From Saccharothrix sp. NRRL B-16348 (GTDB taxonomy: Bacteria > Actinomycetota > Actinomycetes > Mycobacteriales > Pseudonocardiaceae): a DNA stretch of 64,000 nt. The notes under the pieces were generated by a model. It had not been told where the DNA came from, did no database searches, and was given only the letters and a program-made list of their open reading frames with translations. Shown one piece after another: positions 8,027-17,349 of this stretch. The position numbers and the translations under genes were made by a program. The DNA lies in contig NZ_LGED01000217.1 of NCBI RefSeq assembly GCF_001280085.1, positions 62,001-126,000 of the forward strand, read 5' to 3'. Each line of letters opens with the position of its first letter. Position 1 is the stretch's first letter.

Positions 8027-8752
8027 CTAACCCCGCCGCGCGTCCTCGTAGACCGCCGCGAACTGGCGTTCGAGCGTCTTGTGCAGACCGGCGCGCCAGT
8101 CGTCGGCCAGGCCCTGCGACAACGGGTCGGGGAAGATGTCCTCCTCGCCCTTCTCGATCCCGTCGAGGATGTTGCGCGCCACCAGCTCCGGAGAGGCCTT
8201 TTCGGCGATGTCCAGGTTCGCGGTCATGTCCGTGTCCACCGGACCGGTGAGGATCGAGTGCACGGCCACCCCGCGGGACGCCAGGATGGCGCGCAGCGAC
8301 TGCGTCATGGCGAGCACGGCCGCTTTCGAAATCGAATACGAGACGCTGAGCGGCAGCGCGACGAAACCGTTCACCGAGATGTTGCTCGCGATGGCGCCGC
8401 CCGCCTCGACCACCTTCGGCAGGAACGCCATGGTCACGTCGCGCACGCCGTAGAAGTTGACCGCGAGCATCCGGTCGAGCAGGTCCCGATCCGTCAGGTC
8501 GTCGAACTCCAGGACGCCGGCGTTGTTGATGAGGATGTCGAGGGAATCGACCTGCTCGACGGCCGCGCGGATGTGCGCGGCGTCGGTCACGTCCAACGTC
8601 ACCGGCACCACGCGTTCATCCGGGTGTGACATGGGTCCGCGGGTGCCGGCGTAGACCCGCGCGGCACCCCGTTTCAGCGCCTCCTCGACCAACGCCTTCC
8701 CGATACCGCGGTTGGCGCCGGTCACCAGGAGCGACTTGCCGGTGATGATCAT
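8027..8752 (-). CDS. Short-chain dehydrogenase/reductase
   Basis: 241 residues with the classical SDR pattern: TGANRGIG cofactor loop (residues 10-17), NNAG (about 87-90), Ser, and YSISK catalytic Tyr/Lys (about 144-148). An Arg in the cofactor loop suggests NADP(H). The ATG start has GAGGGGA upstream. It is a single gene between converging GT87 and an upstream MFS gene on the same strand; the 160-base gap to that gene makes co-transcription uncertain. Substrate not predictable. Confidence 0.88.
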   Translation of the reverse strand: MIITGKSLLVTGANRGIGKALVEEALKRGAARVYAGTRGPMSHPDERVVPVTLDVTDAAHIRAAVEQVDSLDILINNAGVLEFDDLTDRDLLDRMLAVNFYGVRDVTMAFLPKVVEAGGAIASNISVNGFVALPLSVSYSISKAAVLAMTQSLRAILASRGVAVHSILTGPVDTDMTANLDIAEKASPELVARNILDGIEKGEEDIFPDPLSQGLADDWRAGLHKTLERQFAAVYEDARRG

Positions 8753-8912
8753 GCTTTCCCCTCACGTGCCACTGGACGTCGGACCGAAATGTGCCTCCCA
8801 TTCCACGCTATGGTCCAGACCTACCCGAGCACTACTCGCGAATTGCCCCGCCAGTGCCGCTTGACGACAATTCCCCGTGCCACGGAAATGTGCGGCGGAA
8901 ATGCCGGACGCG

Positions 8913-10295
8913 CTACCCCACCACCGCCGGGGACGGCGCGTCGACGCGCGGGCGCAGACCGAACCAGATCAGCACGATGCTGATGACCGTGAAGACGACG
9001 TTGACCGTCAGCGCCAGGTGGATGCCGGCCAGTTCGGTGCTCTGCGTGGCGGCGACGGCGCTCAGGACCGGGATGCCGATCGTGATCGCGACCTGCTGCG
9101 TCATCGAGGTGAGGCCGGTGGCCAGGCCCTGCTCGTCGTTCGGCAGGCCGGACGTGCCGGTCACCGTGTAGGCGACGATGGACGCCACGTGGCCGAAGAA
9201 GCCGATGAACAACGCCGGGATCAGGATGGCCAGGCCGACGCGGTCGGAGCCGACGAACACCAGCGGCAGCGTCGCCAGGACCTGCACGGTCATGCCGCCG
9301 GCGAGCACCTTGCGGTAGCCGTACCGGCCGATGAACCGCCCGGCGACCGGGCCCGCGAGCACCGCCGCCAGCCCCGGCACGCCGAAGACCAGGCCGGTGA
9401 CGAGCGGGCCGAGCCCGAGGACGTGCTGCAGGTACAGCGTCATCAGGAAGATCATCGCCGTCTCCATGGCGAGGATCACCAGGCCGGCGTAGTTGCCCCA
9501 CTTCACGGTGGGGCGCTTGAGGATGCGCACCGGCGTCAGCGGCGCGGCGGCGCGCAGTTCGATCATCCAGAACGCGGCCAGCAGCGCGACGCCGACGACC
9601 GCCGCGACGAGGCTGCGCTCGACGACCGCGTAGACCACGGCCAGCAGACCACCCGTCACGGTGACCGCGCCGGGCACGTCCAGCTTCACCCGCTCAGGCG
9701 TCTTGCTCTCGCTGATCAGCAGCGGCGCCGCCACCAGGATCAGCACGGCGACGGGAATGTTGATGAAGAACGCCGCACGCCAGTCCAGCAGGCTGACCAT
9801 GGCGCCGCCGACGAGCGCGCCGACGGTGAAGCCGCCGGACAGCAGCGCGCCGTTCAGGCCCAGGACGCGGTCGCGGCGCGCGCCCTCCTTGAACGTCGTG
9901 GTCAGCAGGGACAGCGCCGCCGGGATGGTCATGGCGGTGGACAGGCCCTGGAGCGCGCGTGCGCCCAGCAGCATCTCGGGGTTGGTCGCGAGGCCGCCGA
10001 GCAGCGACGCGCCGGTCAGCAGCACCATGCCGCCGAGGAGCAGCCGGCGCCTGCCGAACAGGTCGGCCAACCGCCCGAACAGGAGGGTGAAACCGGCGGC
10101 GGGCAGGGCATAGGCGGAAGCGATCCACGGCAGCGCCGTCAGTTCCATCCCGACGCCCTCGCCGACCTGGGGCAGCGCGACGTTGAGGATGGAGAAATCG
10201 ACGGACAGCATGAAACCGGCGCCGAGCAGGACTAACAGGATCAACCGCTCCCGGCCGGTGAACCGGACCGGCGAGGTGGTGGTGTCGACAGTCAA
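8913..10295 (-). CDS. MFS efflux transporter, DHA2 (EmrB/QacA) type
   Basis: 460 residues with about 14 predicted membrane helices. It has the DHA signatures: motif D1 near the start (ILNVALPQV), WIASAYALPAAG, and motif A between helices 2 and 3 (GRLADLFGRRRLLLGG). This subfamily exports drugs and dyes by proton antiport. The start appears to be TTG at 10295 with AAGGGGA about ten bases upstream. The 427-base divergent gap to the epoxide-hydrolase-like gene contains repeats that could be operators. Confidence 0.88.
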   Translation of the reverse strand: MTVDTTTSPVRFTGRERLILLVLLGAGFMLSVDFSILNVALPQVGEGVGMELTALPWIASAYALPAAGFTLLFGRLADLFGRRRLLLGGMVLLTGASLLGGLATNPEMLLGARALQGLSTAMTIPAALSLLTTTFKEGARRDRVLGLNGALLSGGFTVGALVGGAMVSLLDWRAAFFINIPVAVLILVAAPLLISESKTPERVKLDVPGAVTVTGGLLAVVYAVVERSLVAAVVGVALLAAFWMIELRAAAPLTPVRILKRPTVKWGNYAGLVILAMETAMIFLMTLYLQHVLGLGPLVTGLVFGVPGLAAVLAGPVAGRFIGRYGYRKVLAGGMTVQVLATLPLVFVGSDRVGLAILIPALFIGFFGHVASIVAYTVTGTSGLPNDEQGLATGLTSMTQQVAITIGIPVLSAVAATQSTELAGIHLALTVNVVFTVISIVLIWFGLRPRVDAPSPAVVG

Positions 10296-10310
10296 AAAAG
10301 TGGTCCCCTT

Positions 10311-10332
10311 CTCAAGAACTCAAGACTCAAGA
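10311..10332. promoter_or_regulatory. CTCAAGA direct repeats upstream of the efflux pump
   Basis: CTCAAGA occurs three times (10311, 10319, 10326) within 22 bases, immediately upstream of the pump's ribosome site. It is AT-rich relative to its surroundings and could bind a regulator such as the TetR protein encoded at 11717-12400. The rest of the gap 10334-10722 has no gene I can support. Confidence 0.35.
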
Positions 10333-10430
10333 ACACGCACGCGCGCCGCGGATCGGGTGTCCCGATCCGCTGTGACGGTCGACATTGAACGCAACCGGAT
10401 GGTTGCACATCGAGAGAACCAGTGCAAGTA

Positions 10431-10445
10431 ATGAGCAACACTCAT
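10431..10445. promoter_or_regulatory. Palindrome in the divergent gap
   Basis: ATGAG-caaca-CTCAT is a perfect 5-bp-arm inverted repeat midway between the divergent efflux pump and alpha/beta hydrolase genes. A shared operator is possible. Confidence 0.3.
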
Positions 10446-10722
10446 GTTCGCTGGATGACTTGTGCCGGAACGGCCCGGATTCGCACACAGGTCGAATAAC
10501 GCGACAGTGCCACTCCCCCGGTCCGCGGCAGGTCCCGCGGTGGCCCGCGATGCCATTCCCGGGCAAAGGCAACCTCGAAGATGTACCGGCCGGTTCCGTA
10601 ATCCATGATGGGGTTCACCGCCCCTCCACAGAGACGTTCACCCACGCTGTCCGGAACACACCCATTTCCGCAGACCGCGTTGGCACGACGGCGTGCTCGA
10701 ACGTTGGGAAGAGGAACACGAC

Positions 10723-11676
10723 GTGACGAGGAACAATGATCTGGTGATCTCGACGACGACCGACGCGGGCGTGGCGGGAACCGCCGTTCCCACCGACGCC
10801 GAACTGGCCCGGTCGTTGGGCGGCGATTTCCACAGCGACCACCTCACCGTGAACGGTGTCCGCCTGCACTACGTCGCGGGCGGCCGGGGCAAGCCGCTGA
10901 TCCTGCTGCCCGGCTGGCCCGAGACGTGGTGGGAGTTCCGCAAAATCATGCCCGCGCTCGCCGCCGCCGGGCACCGCGTCATCACCGCCGACCTGCCGGG
11001 CATGGGCACCTCCGCCAAGCCGGCCGGCGGCTACGACAAGAAGAGCATGGCCAACGTGGTCCTCGGCCTGGTGCGGGCCTTCGGCTACGACCGGGTCGAC
11101 ATCGCGGGCCACGACATCGGCGCCCAGATCGCGTTCAGCTTCGCGGCCAACCACCCCGAGGCCACCGACCGCGTCGCCATGCTCGACATCCTCCACCCCG
11201 ACGAGTCGGTGTACGAGCTGCGCATGGTGCCCCTGCCCGGACAGCTGTACCACCCCTGGTGGTTCGCGTTCAACCACGTCACCGAGCTGCCCGAGCAGCT
11301 CCTCGCGGGGCGCTCGCGGCTGCTCGTCGACTGGATCTTCGACAACTTCCTGGTGAACCGCGACGCCGTCGACGAGTTGGCCCGCGCCGTGTACGCGCAC
11401 CACTACGACGACCCGGACAACATCCGGGGCGGCAACGCCTGGTACGGCACGTTCGGGCAGGACGTGGTCGACCTCGCCGGCTACGACCGGGTGCGCGCGC
11501 CGATCCTGGGCATGGTGTCGAACCTCGCCGACGGCGCCTTCGCCGCGCAGATGCGGGCCACGCTGCCCACCCAGGCGACGGACGTGCGGGTCGTCGTCGT
11601 GCCCGACTCGGGCCACTACCTGGTCGAGGAATCGCCGCAGACCGTCATCGACCACCTCACCCAGTTCTTCGCCTGA
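10723..11676 (+). CDS. Epoxide-hydrolase-like alpha/beta hydrolase
   Basis: 317 residues from the GTG at 10723, chosen because GGGAAGAGGAA precedes it. The nucleophile elbow is GHDIGA, with Asp instead of Ser, the mark of epoxide hydrolases and haloalkane dehalogenases; a C-terminal DSGHY supplies the catalytic His. The oxyanion motif, normally HGWPETW, reads PGWPETW here, so the usual His is Pro. A lid domain spans roughly residues 150-220. It should open epoxides or remove halogens, but the altered motif makes activity uncertain. It is divergent from an efflux pump and convergent with a TetR gene, an arrangement suggesting a small detoxification locus. Confidence 0.82.
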   Translation: MTRNNDLVISTTTDAGVAGTAVPTDAELARSLGGDFHSDHLTVNGVRLHYVAGGRGKPLILLPGWPETWWEFRKIMPALAAAGHRVITADLPGMGTSAKPAGGYDKKSMANVVLGLVRAFGYDRVDIAGHDIGAQIAFSFAANHPEATDRVAMLDILHPDESVYELRMVPLPGQLYHPWWFAFNHVTELPEQLLAGRSRLLVDWIFDNFLVNRDAVDELARAVYAHHYDDPDNIRGGNAWYGTFGQDVVDLAGYDRVRAPILGMVSNLADGAFAAQMRATLPTQATDVRVVVVPDSGHYLVEESPQTVIDHLTQFFA

Positions 11677-11716
11677 GCCCGGACCCCGCCGGGCGGGACC
11701 GCCGGTGTCCGGTCGA

Positions 11717-12400
11717 TCACGGACCCGGCGGGCCCGGCTCGGCGGTGTACGGGGCCGTCCACAGCCCGGTGATCGCGTCGATCAGGCCGTTCGCCGTCTC
11801 GTCCCACGTCGACCTCGACGTCGCGGCGCCTTCGGCCAGGGCGCGCTCGCGCTCGGCGCACACGTGCACGATGAGGTGCCGCACCATGTCGGCACGGTCC
11901 TCGCGCACGTCGGCGGGCATGTCGGGCAGCAGCGCGATCAGGTTGTCCACCACGTGCCGCAGCGAGGCCTCGGTCAGCGCCTCCTCCGCCATGATCACCC
12001 GGAACGCGGGGTCGGTCATGACCTGCGCGCTGAACCGGGCGAACCAGGTCGGGTCGCCCGACGAGGCCAGGTAGGTGGTCACCGGGCGGACCAGGCAGGC
12101 CACCCAGTCCCGCACGTCCCGCGACCCGGCGACGGCGGCCACCGCGTCCTGCCGCAACGACTCGATCCGGGACGTGTGCCGGAGCATGATCGCCCGGATG
12201 AGGTCGGCCTTGGCGCCGAAGTGGTAGCCGACCGCGGTGTTGTTGCCCTGCCCGGCGGCGGCGCTGATCTGCCGGTTCGACACCGCGTACAGGCCCTGCT
12301 CGGCGAACAGCCGCTCCGCCGTGGTGAGGATCTGCTGCCGCGTAGCTCCGACCTGCTCCGCCCGGGGGGTCCTGCCGACGTCCGCCACCACGGTCCACAC
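11717..12400 (-). CDS. TetR/AcrR family regulator
   Basis: 227 residues. The N-terminal helix-turn-helix is clear (TRQQILTTAERLFAEQGL...VGYHFGAKADLIRAI, about residues 19-70); the C-terminal two thirds is a helical ligand and dimer domain ending in a Pro-rich tail. It probably represses the neighbouring efflux pump and/or hydrolase. The start could also be an internal GTG a few codons later. The ligand is not predictable. Confidence 0.88.
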   Translation of the reverse strand: MWTVVADVGRTPRAEQVGATRQQILTTAERLFAEQGLYAVSNRQISAAAGQGNNTAVGYHFGAKADLIRAIMLRHTSRIESLRQDAVAAVAGSRDVRDWVACLVRPVTTYLASSGDPTWFARFSAQVMTDPAFRVIMAEEALTEASLRHVVDNLIALLPDMPADVREDRADMVRHLIVHVCAERERALAEGAATSRSTWDETANGLIDAITGLWTAPYTAEPGPPGP

Positions 12401-12472
12401 CGTACCCCGTCACGCGGCCGGATCAGCGCTGGTCGGGCGTTCGCGCAGGTACCGCGGGGTCACCCCGACCGG

Positions 12473-13840
12473 TCACGGCCGGGTGCGGGCACCGTCCACG
12501 ACGTACCGGCACGGCACCTCGAAGAACCAGTCCGTCGGCTCGTGCTCCAGGCGGCCGACCGGGCCGCCCTCGACGCACTGCACACGTGCCCGCGCGACGC
12601 TCTCGTCCCACGGGACCCCGTTCAGCACCACCCGGTCCGAGCGGAGGTGCAGCAGCACGCTCGCGAGCACGACGAGCCCGATCACCGACCGGCCGGCGAC
12701 CACCGCCAGGCGCTCCCACCGCCGGGCGGGCACGGCGTCGAGACCGACCGCGATCGCGGCGAACAGGAACAGGCACGGCGCGACGCTGTAGCGCTGCCCG
12801 GCCATCACCACCGTCGGCTGCTGAGCCTGCAGGACCGCGCTCCAGTTGGCGGTCAAGGACACGACCATGACCAGCGCGCCGAGCCCGACGCCGAGCAGCA
12901 CCAGCAGCCTGCCCGCCCGGTCACCCCACCGCAGGCCCGCCACGACCGGCGCCGCGGCGAGCACGAGCGCGGCCAGGATCGGCAGGTTCCCGTGCTCCGG
13001 GTAGAACCGGGCGACCTGCTCCGACCCGGTGAACGCCACCACCGGCACCCGCAGCAGGGTCGCGAGCGCCACCTGCACCGGGTCGACCGCGTCGTGCGAG
13101 TACGCGAGCCGCTCGGCGAACAGCATCGTCACGCCCTGCGCCAGCGCCCCCGCGAGGAACGCGACGGGCAGCTCCTTGCGCGGCAACGCGAGCCGCAGCA
13201 ACGCGATGGGCAGCAACACGAGCACCAGCGGGCTCGACACGGCCGCGAGGAACACGAACAGCGTGACCGGCACACGTGGGGCGTTGCGCCACAACAGTGC
13301 CCAGAACACCCCGTAGAGCAGGAACCAGTGCAGGTTCGCCATGTTGTTCAACGGCTCGGAGTTGCCGGCCGGCAGCACGACCACCAGCGCCGCGAGCGCG
13401 ACCCGCAGCGGCAGCGAGCGCAGGTACGCGCCGGAGGCCGCGAAGGAGATCAGTGCGACCACGGCGCGCAGCACGGCGGCGGAGACCGCGAAACCCGCGG
13501 CGGTCCACTCCAGCGGGAGCAGCGCGACCAGTTCGGCCACCAGCCGGGGCAGCGCGTGCAGGTAGCCGCCGTAGGGATCGACCAGGTTCGAGAACGCGGG
13601 CAACGTGACCGCGTCCACCATGAACCGCGCGCCGTCCTCGGCCCACAGGTGGTCGAGCCGGGCCCACCCGGCCGGGGTGAGGAGCAGGAACGCGAGCGCG
13701 GCGGCGAACGCGAGCAGGTAGCCCGCCGCGGTCCGCCCCCGTGACGCCGGAGGTGCGGGCGGCGGGGGCAGCAGGCCGTCGGCCAGCGCGCGCAGCCCCG
13801 GCCCGCCGGTTCTCGGCCCAGCCTCGTCGGTCACCGTCAT
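12473..13840 (-). CDS. Polytopic membrane protein, GT-C-like
   Basis: 455 residues with roughly ten membrane helices. The ATG at 13840 is chosen for the GGGGAGGG site seven bases upstream. After the first helix, a loop carries HLWAEDGARFM, an acidic motif placed like the catalytic loop of GT-C glycosyltransferases, and a later GNSEPLNNMANLHW loop resembles uncharacterised actinobacterial membrane proteins in glycan loci. The enzymatic role is a guess. It lies 93 bases downstream of a beta-propeller lipoprotein gene on the same strand, so the two may be co-transcribed and act at the cell surface. Confidence 0.65.
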   Translation of the reverse strand: MTVTDEAGPRTGGPGLRALADGLLPPPPAPPASRGRTAAGYLLAFAAALAFLLLTPAGWARLDHLWAEDGARFMVDAVTLPAFSNLVDPYGGYLHALPRLVAELVALLPLEWTAAGFAVSAAVLRAVVALISFAASGAYLRSLPLRVALAALVVVLPAGNSEPLNNMANLHWFLLYGVFWALLWRNAPRVPVTLFVFLAAVSSPLVLVLLPIALLRLALPRKELPVAFLAGALAQGVTMLFAERLAYSHDAVDPVQVALATLLRVPVVAFTGSEQVARFYPEHGNLPILAALVLAAAPVVAGLRWGDRAGRLLVLLGVGLGALVMVVSLTANWSAVLQAQQPTVVMAGQRYSVAPCLFLFAAIAVGLDAVPARRWERLAVVAGRSVIGLVVLASVLLHLRSDRVVLNGVPWDESVARARVQCVEGGPVGRLEHEPTDWFFEVPCRYVVDGARTRP

Positions 13841-13933
13841 CCAGCGGCCCTCCCCCTGCACCGTGAACCGGGTAGCGGGAAAATACCCGTCCGCCGTCAG
13901 CGGTCGTGCGGCGGTGCCCGCCGGTGGATCCGG

Positions 13934-15421
13934 CTACGAGAACCGGCCGCGCTCGTAGCGGGCCCACTGCCCCGCGGTCACGTCCTTGACCGGGGACGAG
14001 TTCAGCGCCGCCACCTCGGCCGAGTCGACGATCCACAGCTTGTCGTCCAGCACCAGCCCGACCTCGCCGTCCGGGGCGCGCACCGCCTGCGCCCCCGCGG
14101 GCACGCGGACCGCGACCGGCAGCGAGTCCACCACCGCCGGCCGTTCCGCCAGCACGCCGCGGGAGAACTTCACCGCCACCGAACGGCGTTCGAAGCGGAC
14201 CACCTTGTCGCCGACCACCACGTCGGCCGTGTTCTCCGGCGACGGCACGGTGTAGCCGTTCAGCGCGCCGACCTCGGCCGTCGTGGCGCAGCCCCGCAGG
14301 CCGACCGCGTCGAGGCCGAAGTGCCTGATGTCCGTCGGCGCGCCCGCGGCGCCGATCGCGGTCGCGCGCAGCACGTCCAGGGACACCCGGCCGCACGGGT
14401 CGGCGGGGTCGATCGGCGCGTGGCCCTCGGCGGTGCGCACCAGCCCCGGCCCCTCGCGCCACACGCCGGGGATCAGCACCGGGTCGAACGGGTGACGGGT
14501 GAAGTCCTTGTCCCAGAACGTGACCGTGGTGCCCGCGTCGGTCTCGTGGGCGATCGCGAACGCCGACACGGCGTCGATCCACATCCAGTCCGCGCTGAAC
14601 GCCTCGACCACCGAACGGGCGCGTGGCCGGTTCGTCGAGGCCACCGGCGCCATCCCCCCGTCGCCCAGCGCCTGGACGCCCTTGCCGAACAGGGGGTCCC
14701 GGGAGCGGAGCACGAACTGGCCGGCGCCGTTCGGCTGCGCGCCGCGGCCCGTGGTGTCGGTGAACATCAGGTAGAACCAGCCGTCGACGTGCACGGCGGA
14801 CTGCTGGCCCGCGCCGTAGGTGTTCTCGCGGAGGACGTCGTTGGACGGCACGATGATCGGCTGACCGTTGTTCGCGCGGGTCCACACCACGCCGTCCGGG
14901 CTGGTCGCGACACCGACGGCGCTGCCGTTGGCGTGGTTGTCCCGCGAGGCGGCCGTGTAATACATGTAGTAGGTGCCACCGACGTGGATCACCGACGGGT
15001 CGCACACGTGCATCGCGTCGAACCCGCTGTGGCTGCCGGAGAAGACGGGGGCCGCCGCGCTGAACGCGGCGTCCAGCGTCGGCCCCTCGCTGTACAGGAT
15101 GTCATCGCCGCCCGGCTGCGCGCTGCCCAGCTGACTGCACCACCACGCCCGGATCCGGCCGCCCTCGCGGAGCACGGAAGGCGCGTAGTTGTACGGCGCG
15201 TCCGCGCCGCCGGCCACCACGACGCCGGGGCTCTGCCGCGGCTTGTCCACCGCGAGCACGAGCTTCTGCGGGGGCGGCGCCGGCGCCGATGACGACGACG
15301 TGGCCGTCCGCGTCGGGGCGAGGCTCATCGAGCCGCTTTCGACCGAGTTCTCGCATCCTGTGACGGTGCCCACGAGCACGCAGGCAGCCAGCAGCACGGA
15401 AAGCGGTCGACGCGGGGACAC
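13934..15421 (-). CDS. Lipoprotein with five-bladed beta-propeller (GH43/GH62-like fold)
   Basis: About 495 residues. The signal peptide ends in a lipobox, GTVTGC, so the protein is exported and lipid-anchored. A Ser/Thr/Pro stretch precedes a repeated beta pattern typical of five-bladed propeller glycosidases: YAPSVLREGGRIRAWWC, DPSVIHVGGTYYMYYTA, and SAVHVDGWFYLMFTD, each resembling the GH43-type blade in which Asp/Glu catalysts sit. I cannot assign all three catalytic acids. The GTG at 15421 is preferred over a TTG seven codons earlier because it gives a compact signal peptide; the ribosome site is weak for both. Probably a glycan hydrolase or binding protein. Confidence 0.65.
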   Translation of the reverse strand: MSPRRPLSVLLAACVLVGTVTGCENSVESGSMSLAPTRTATSSSSAPAPPPQKLVLAVDKPRQSPGVVVAGGADAPYNYAPSVLREGGRIRAWWCSQLGSAQPGGDDILYSEGPTLDAAFSAAAPVFSGSHSGFDAMHVCDPSVIHVGGTYYMYYTAASRDNHANGSAVGVATSPDGVVWTRANNGQPIIVPSNDVLRENTYGAGQQSAVHVDGWFYLMFTDTTGRGAQPNGAGQFVLRSRDPLFGKGVQALGDGGMAPVASTNRPRARSVVEAFSADWMWIDAVSAFAIAHETDAGTTVTFWDKDFTRHPFDPVLIPGVWREGPGLVRTAEGHAPIDPADPCGRVSLDVLRATAIGAAGAPTDIRHFGLDAVGLRGCATTAEVGALNGYTVPSPENTADVVVGDKVVRFERRSVAVKFSRGVLAERPAVVDSLPVAVRVPAGAQAVRAPDGEVGLVLDDKLWIVDSAEVAALNSSPVKDVTAGQWARYERGRFS

Positions 15422-15606
15422 ACCACCCAGTCTAGTGGTCAACTAATCCATACGGGTGAGAAACGATGTCACCGACCGTCTGCGGCACGACGGCTCCGCT
15501 GTCGCGCCCGGTCTCGGCACCGTCGCCGCAGGTCCGATCAGGTAGACAGGGGAGGTCGACCGGCCGGGTCGACGTCCGCTGGGAGATCCGCTGGAGGGAG
15601 AACGCC

Positions 15607-16350
15607 ATGGCCCCGGTTTCGGTGGTGACGGGCGCCGGTTCGGGTGTGGGGCGCGTCGTCGCCCGCGCGCTGCTCGACGCCGGGCACCGGGTCGCGCTCG
15701 CCGGACGACGTGCGGACGCGCTGACCGAGACCGCCGACCTGGCGCCCGCCGGGCACGTCCTCGTCGTGCCGACGGACGTCACCGTGGAGGCGTCCGTCGA
15801 CGCCCTCTTCGCCACCGTGCGCGAGCGGTGGGGGCGGGTGGACGTGCTGTTCAACAACGCCGGGACGAACGTGCCCGCGACGCCGTTGGAGGACTTCACC
15901 GTCGAACAGTGGTCCAAGGTGGTCGACACGAACCTGACCGGCGCGTTCCTGTGCGCCCGCGCCGCGTTCCGGGTGATGCGCGAGCAGGACCCGCAGGGCG
16001 GCCGGATCGTCAACAACGGCTCCATCTCCGCCCACACCCCGCGCCCCGACGCCATCGCCTACAACGCGAGCAAGCACGCCATCACCGGGCTGACGAAGTC
16101 GATCTCGCTGGAGGGCCGTCGCCACCGCATCGCCTGCGGCCAGATCGACATCGGCAACGCCGCGACCCCGTTGACCGAGCGGATGTCCGAGGGCGTCCGG
16201 CAGGCCGACGACTCGATCGCCGCCGAGCCGACCATGGACGTGGCGCACGTCGCCGACGCGGTCCGCTACATGGTCGGCCTGCCGCTGGAGGCCAACGTGC
16301 AGTTCATGACGGTCATGGCGACCACCATGCCGTTCATCGGACGCGGCTGA
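15607..16350 (+). CDS. Short-chain dehydrogenase/reductase
   Basis: 247 residues; ATG at 15607 with GGAGGGAG upstream. Motifs: VTGAGSGVG cofactor loop (residues 7-15), an Arg after strand 2 implying NADP(H), FNNAG (about 86-90), and YNASK catalytic Tyr/Lys (about 154-158). Converges with the homocysteine methyltransferase gene, leaving three bases between stops. Substrate unknown. Confidence 0.88.
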   Translation: MAPVSVVTGAGSGVGRVVARALLDAGHRVALAGRRADALTETADLAPAGHVLVVPTDVTVEASVDALFATVRERWGRVDVLFNNAGTNVPATPLEDFTVEQWSKVVDTNLTGAFLCARAAFRVMREQDPQGGRIVNNGSISAHTPRPDAIAYNASKHAITGLTKSISLEGRRHRIACGQIDIGNAATPLTERMSEGVRQADDSIAAEPTMDVAHVADAVRYMVGLPLEANVQFMTVMATTMPFIGRG

Positions 16351-16353
16351 CGG

Positions 16354-17259
16354 TCAGCCCTTCACCGCGTCCGCCAGGTCCCGGATCGTCCCCGGGCCGA
16401 CCTGGCAGCAGCCGCCGACCAGCCGCGCGCCGCCCGCCACCCAGCCGGCCACGCGCGCGGGCTCGAAGGCCGGTGCGCCGGTCCAGCTCCGGGTGGTGGC
16501 GTCCCAGCTCTCGCCGCTGTTCGGGTACACCACGACCGGCTTGCCCGTCACCGTCCGGGCGATCGCCACGGCCTCGTCCACGTCGGCCGGGTCGCAGCAG
16601 TTGACGCCCACGGCGACCACCTCGGCCACGTCCCGCGCGACCTCGAACGCCTCGGCCAACGGCTGACCGGCGCACGTGCGCGTGCCCCGCGCGCTGTACG
16701 ACAGCCACAGCGGGACGCCCGACCCGGCGACCACCCGGAGCACCGCCTCCGCCTCCTCGACGTCGGGGATCGTCTCGACCGCGAGCACGTCGGCGCCCGC
16801 CTCGGCCAGCACCTCGATCCGGGGCCGGTGGAACGACTCCAGCGCGCCCGGCGCCAAGCCGTACCGGCCGCGGTACTCCGAGCCGTCGGCGAGCATCGCG
16901 CCGTACGGGCCGACCGACGCCGCCACCCACCGCGGTCCGTCCACTTCGGACGCGGCACGGCGGGCGAGGGTCACGCTGTCGCGCAGCAGGCCGGTCGTGT
17001 CCGCCTCGGTGAGCCCACGCCGGCCGAAGCCCTCGAACGTGGCCTGGTAGCTGGACGTGATCGCGACCTCGGCGCCGGCCCGGTAGTAGGCGAGGTGGGC
17101 GGCCGTGATCGCGTCGGGGTCGGTGAGCAGCAGGCGGGCCGACCAGAGCGAGTCGGACAGGTCGTGCCCGGCGGCCGTGAGCGCGGTCGACAGGCCACCG
17201 TCCAGCACCACCACCCGGCGGGCCAGCACGTCGGACAGCCGTTCTTCGGACACGTCCAC
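16354..17259 (-). CDS. mmuM: Homocysteine S-methyltransferase
   Basis: About 301 residues. It would transfer a methyl group from S-methylmethionine (or SAM) to homocysteine, making methionine in the cytoplasm. The TIM-barrel homocysteine-binding domain shows LDGGLSTAL at the N-terminus and the zinc ligands in GVNCC and GGCC near the C-terminus, all in place. The GTG at 17259 or the one two codons later could be the start. It lies 91 bases from trpF on the same strand. The gap is an unusually regular G-rich run. Confidence 0.88.
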   Translation of the reverse strand: MDVSEERLSDVLARRVVVLDGGLSTALTAAGHDLSDSLWSARLLLTDPDAITAAHLAYYRAGAEVAITSSYQATFEGFGRRGLTEADTTGLLRDSVTLARRAASEVDGPRWVAASVGPYGAMLADGSEYRGRYGLAPGALESFHRPRIEVLAEAGADVLAVETIPDVEEAEAVLRVVAGSGVPLWLSYSARGTRTCAGQPLAEAFEVARDVAEVVAVGVNCCDPADVDEAVAIARTVTGKPVVVYPNSGESWDATTRSWTGAPAFEPARVAGWVAGGARLVGGCCQVGPGTIRDLADAVKG

Positions 17260-17349
17260 GACCCTACAGACTCGACACTCGTCCACCTGTTCGCGGCCAG
17301 CGGGCGGTTGGGCGGGCGGGCGGTCGGCCGGTGGGCGGTCGGGCGGGCG

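Noticed and set aside
10385..10726. 113-codon frame in the gap between efflux pump and epoxide-hydrolase-like gene
   Set aside because: No ribosome site, no family pattern, mixed composition; kept as regulatory gap.
17260..17349. G-rich repetitive run between trpF and the homocysteine methyltransferase gene as a functional repeat
   Set aside because: Short irregular GGGCGGTCGG-like steps are common in such DNA and show no clear unit or symmetry.
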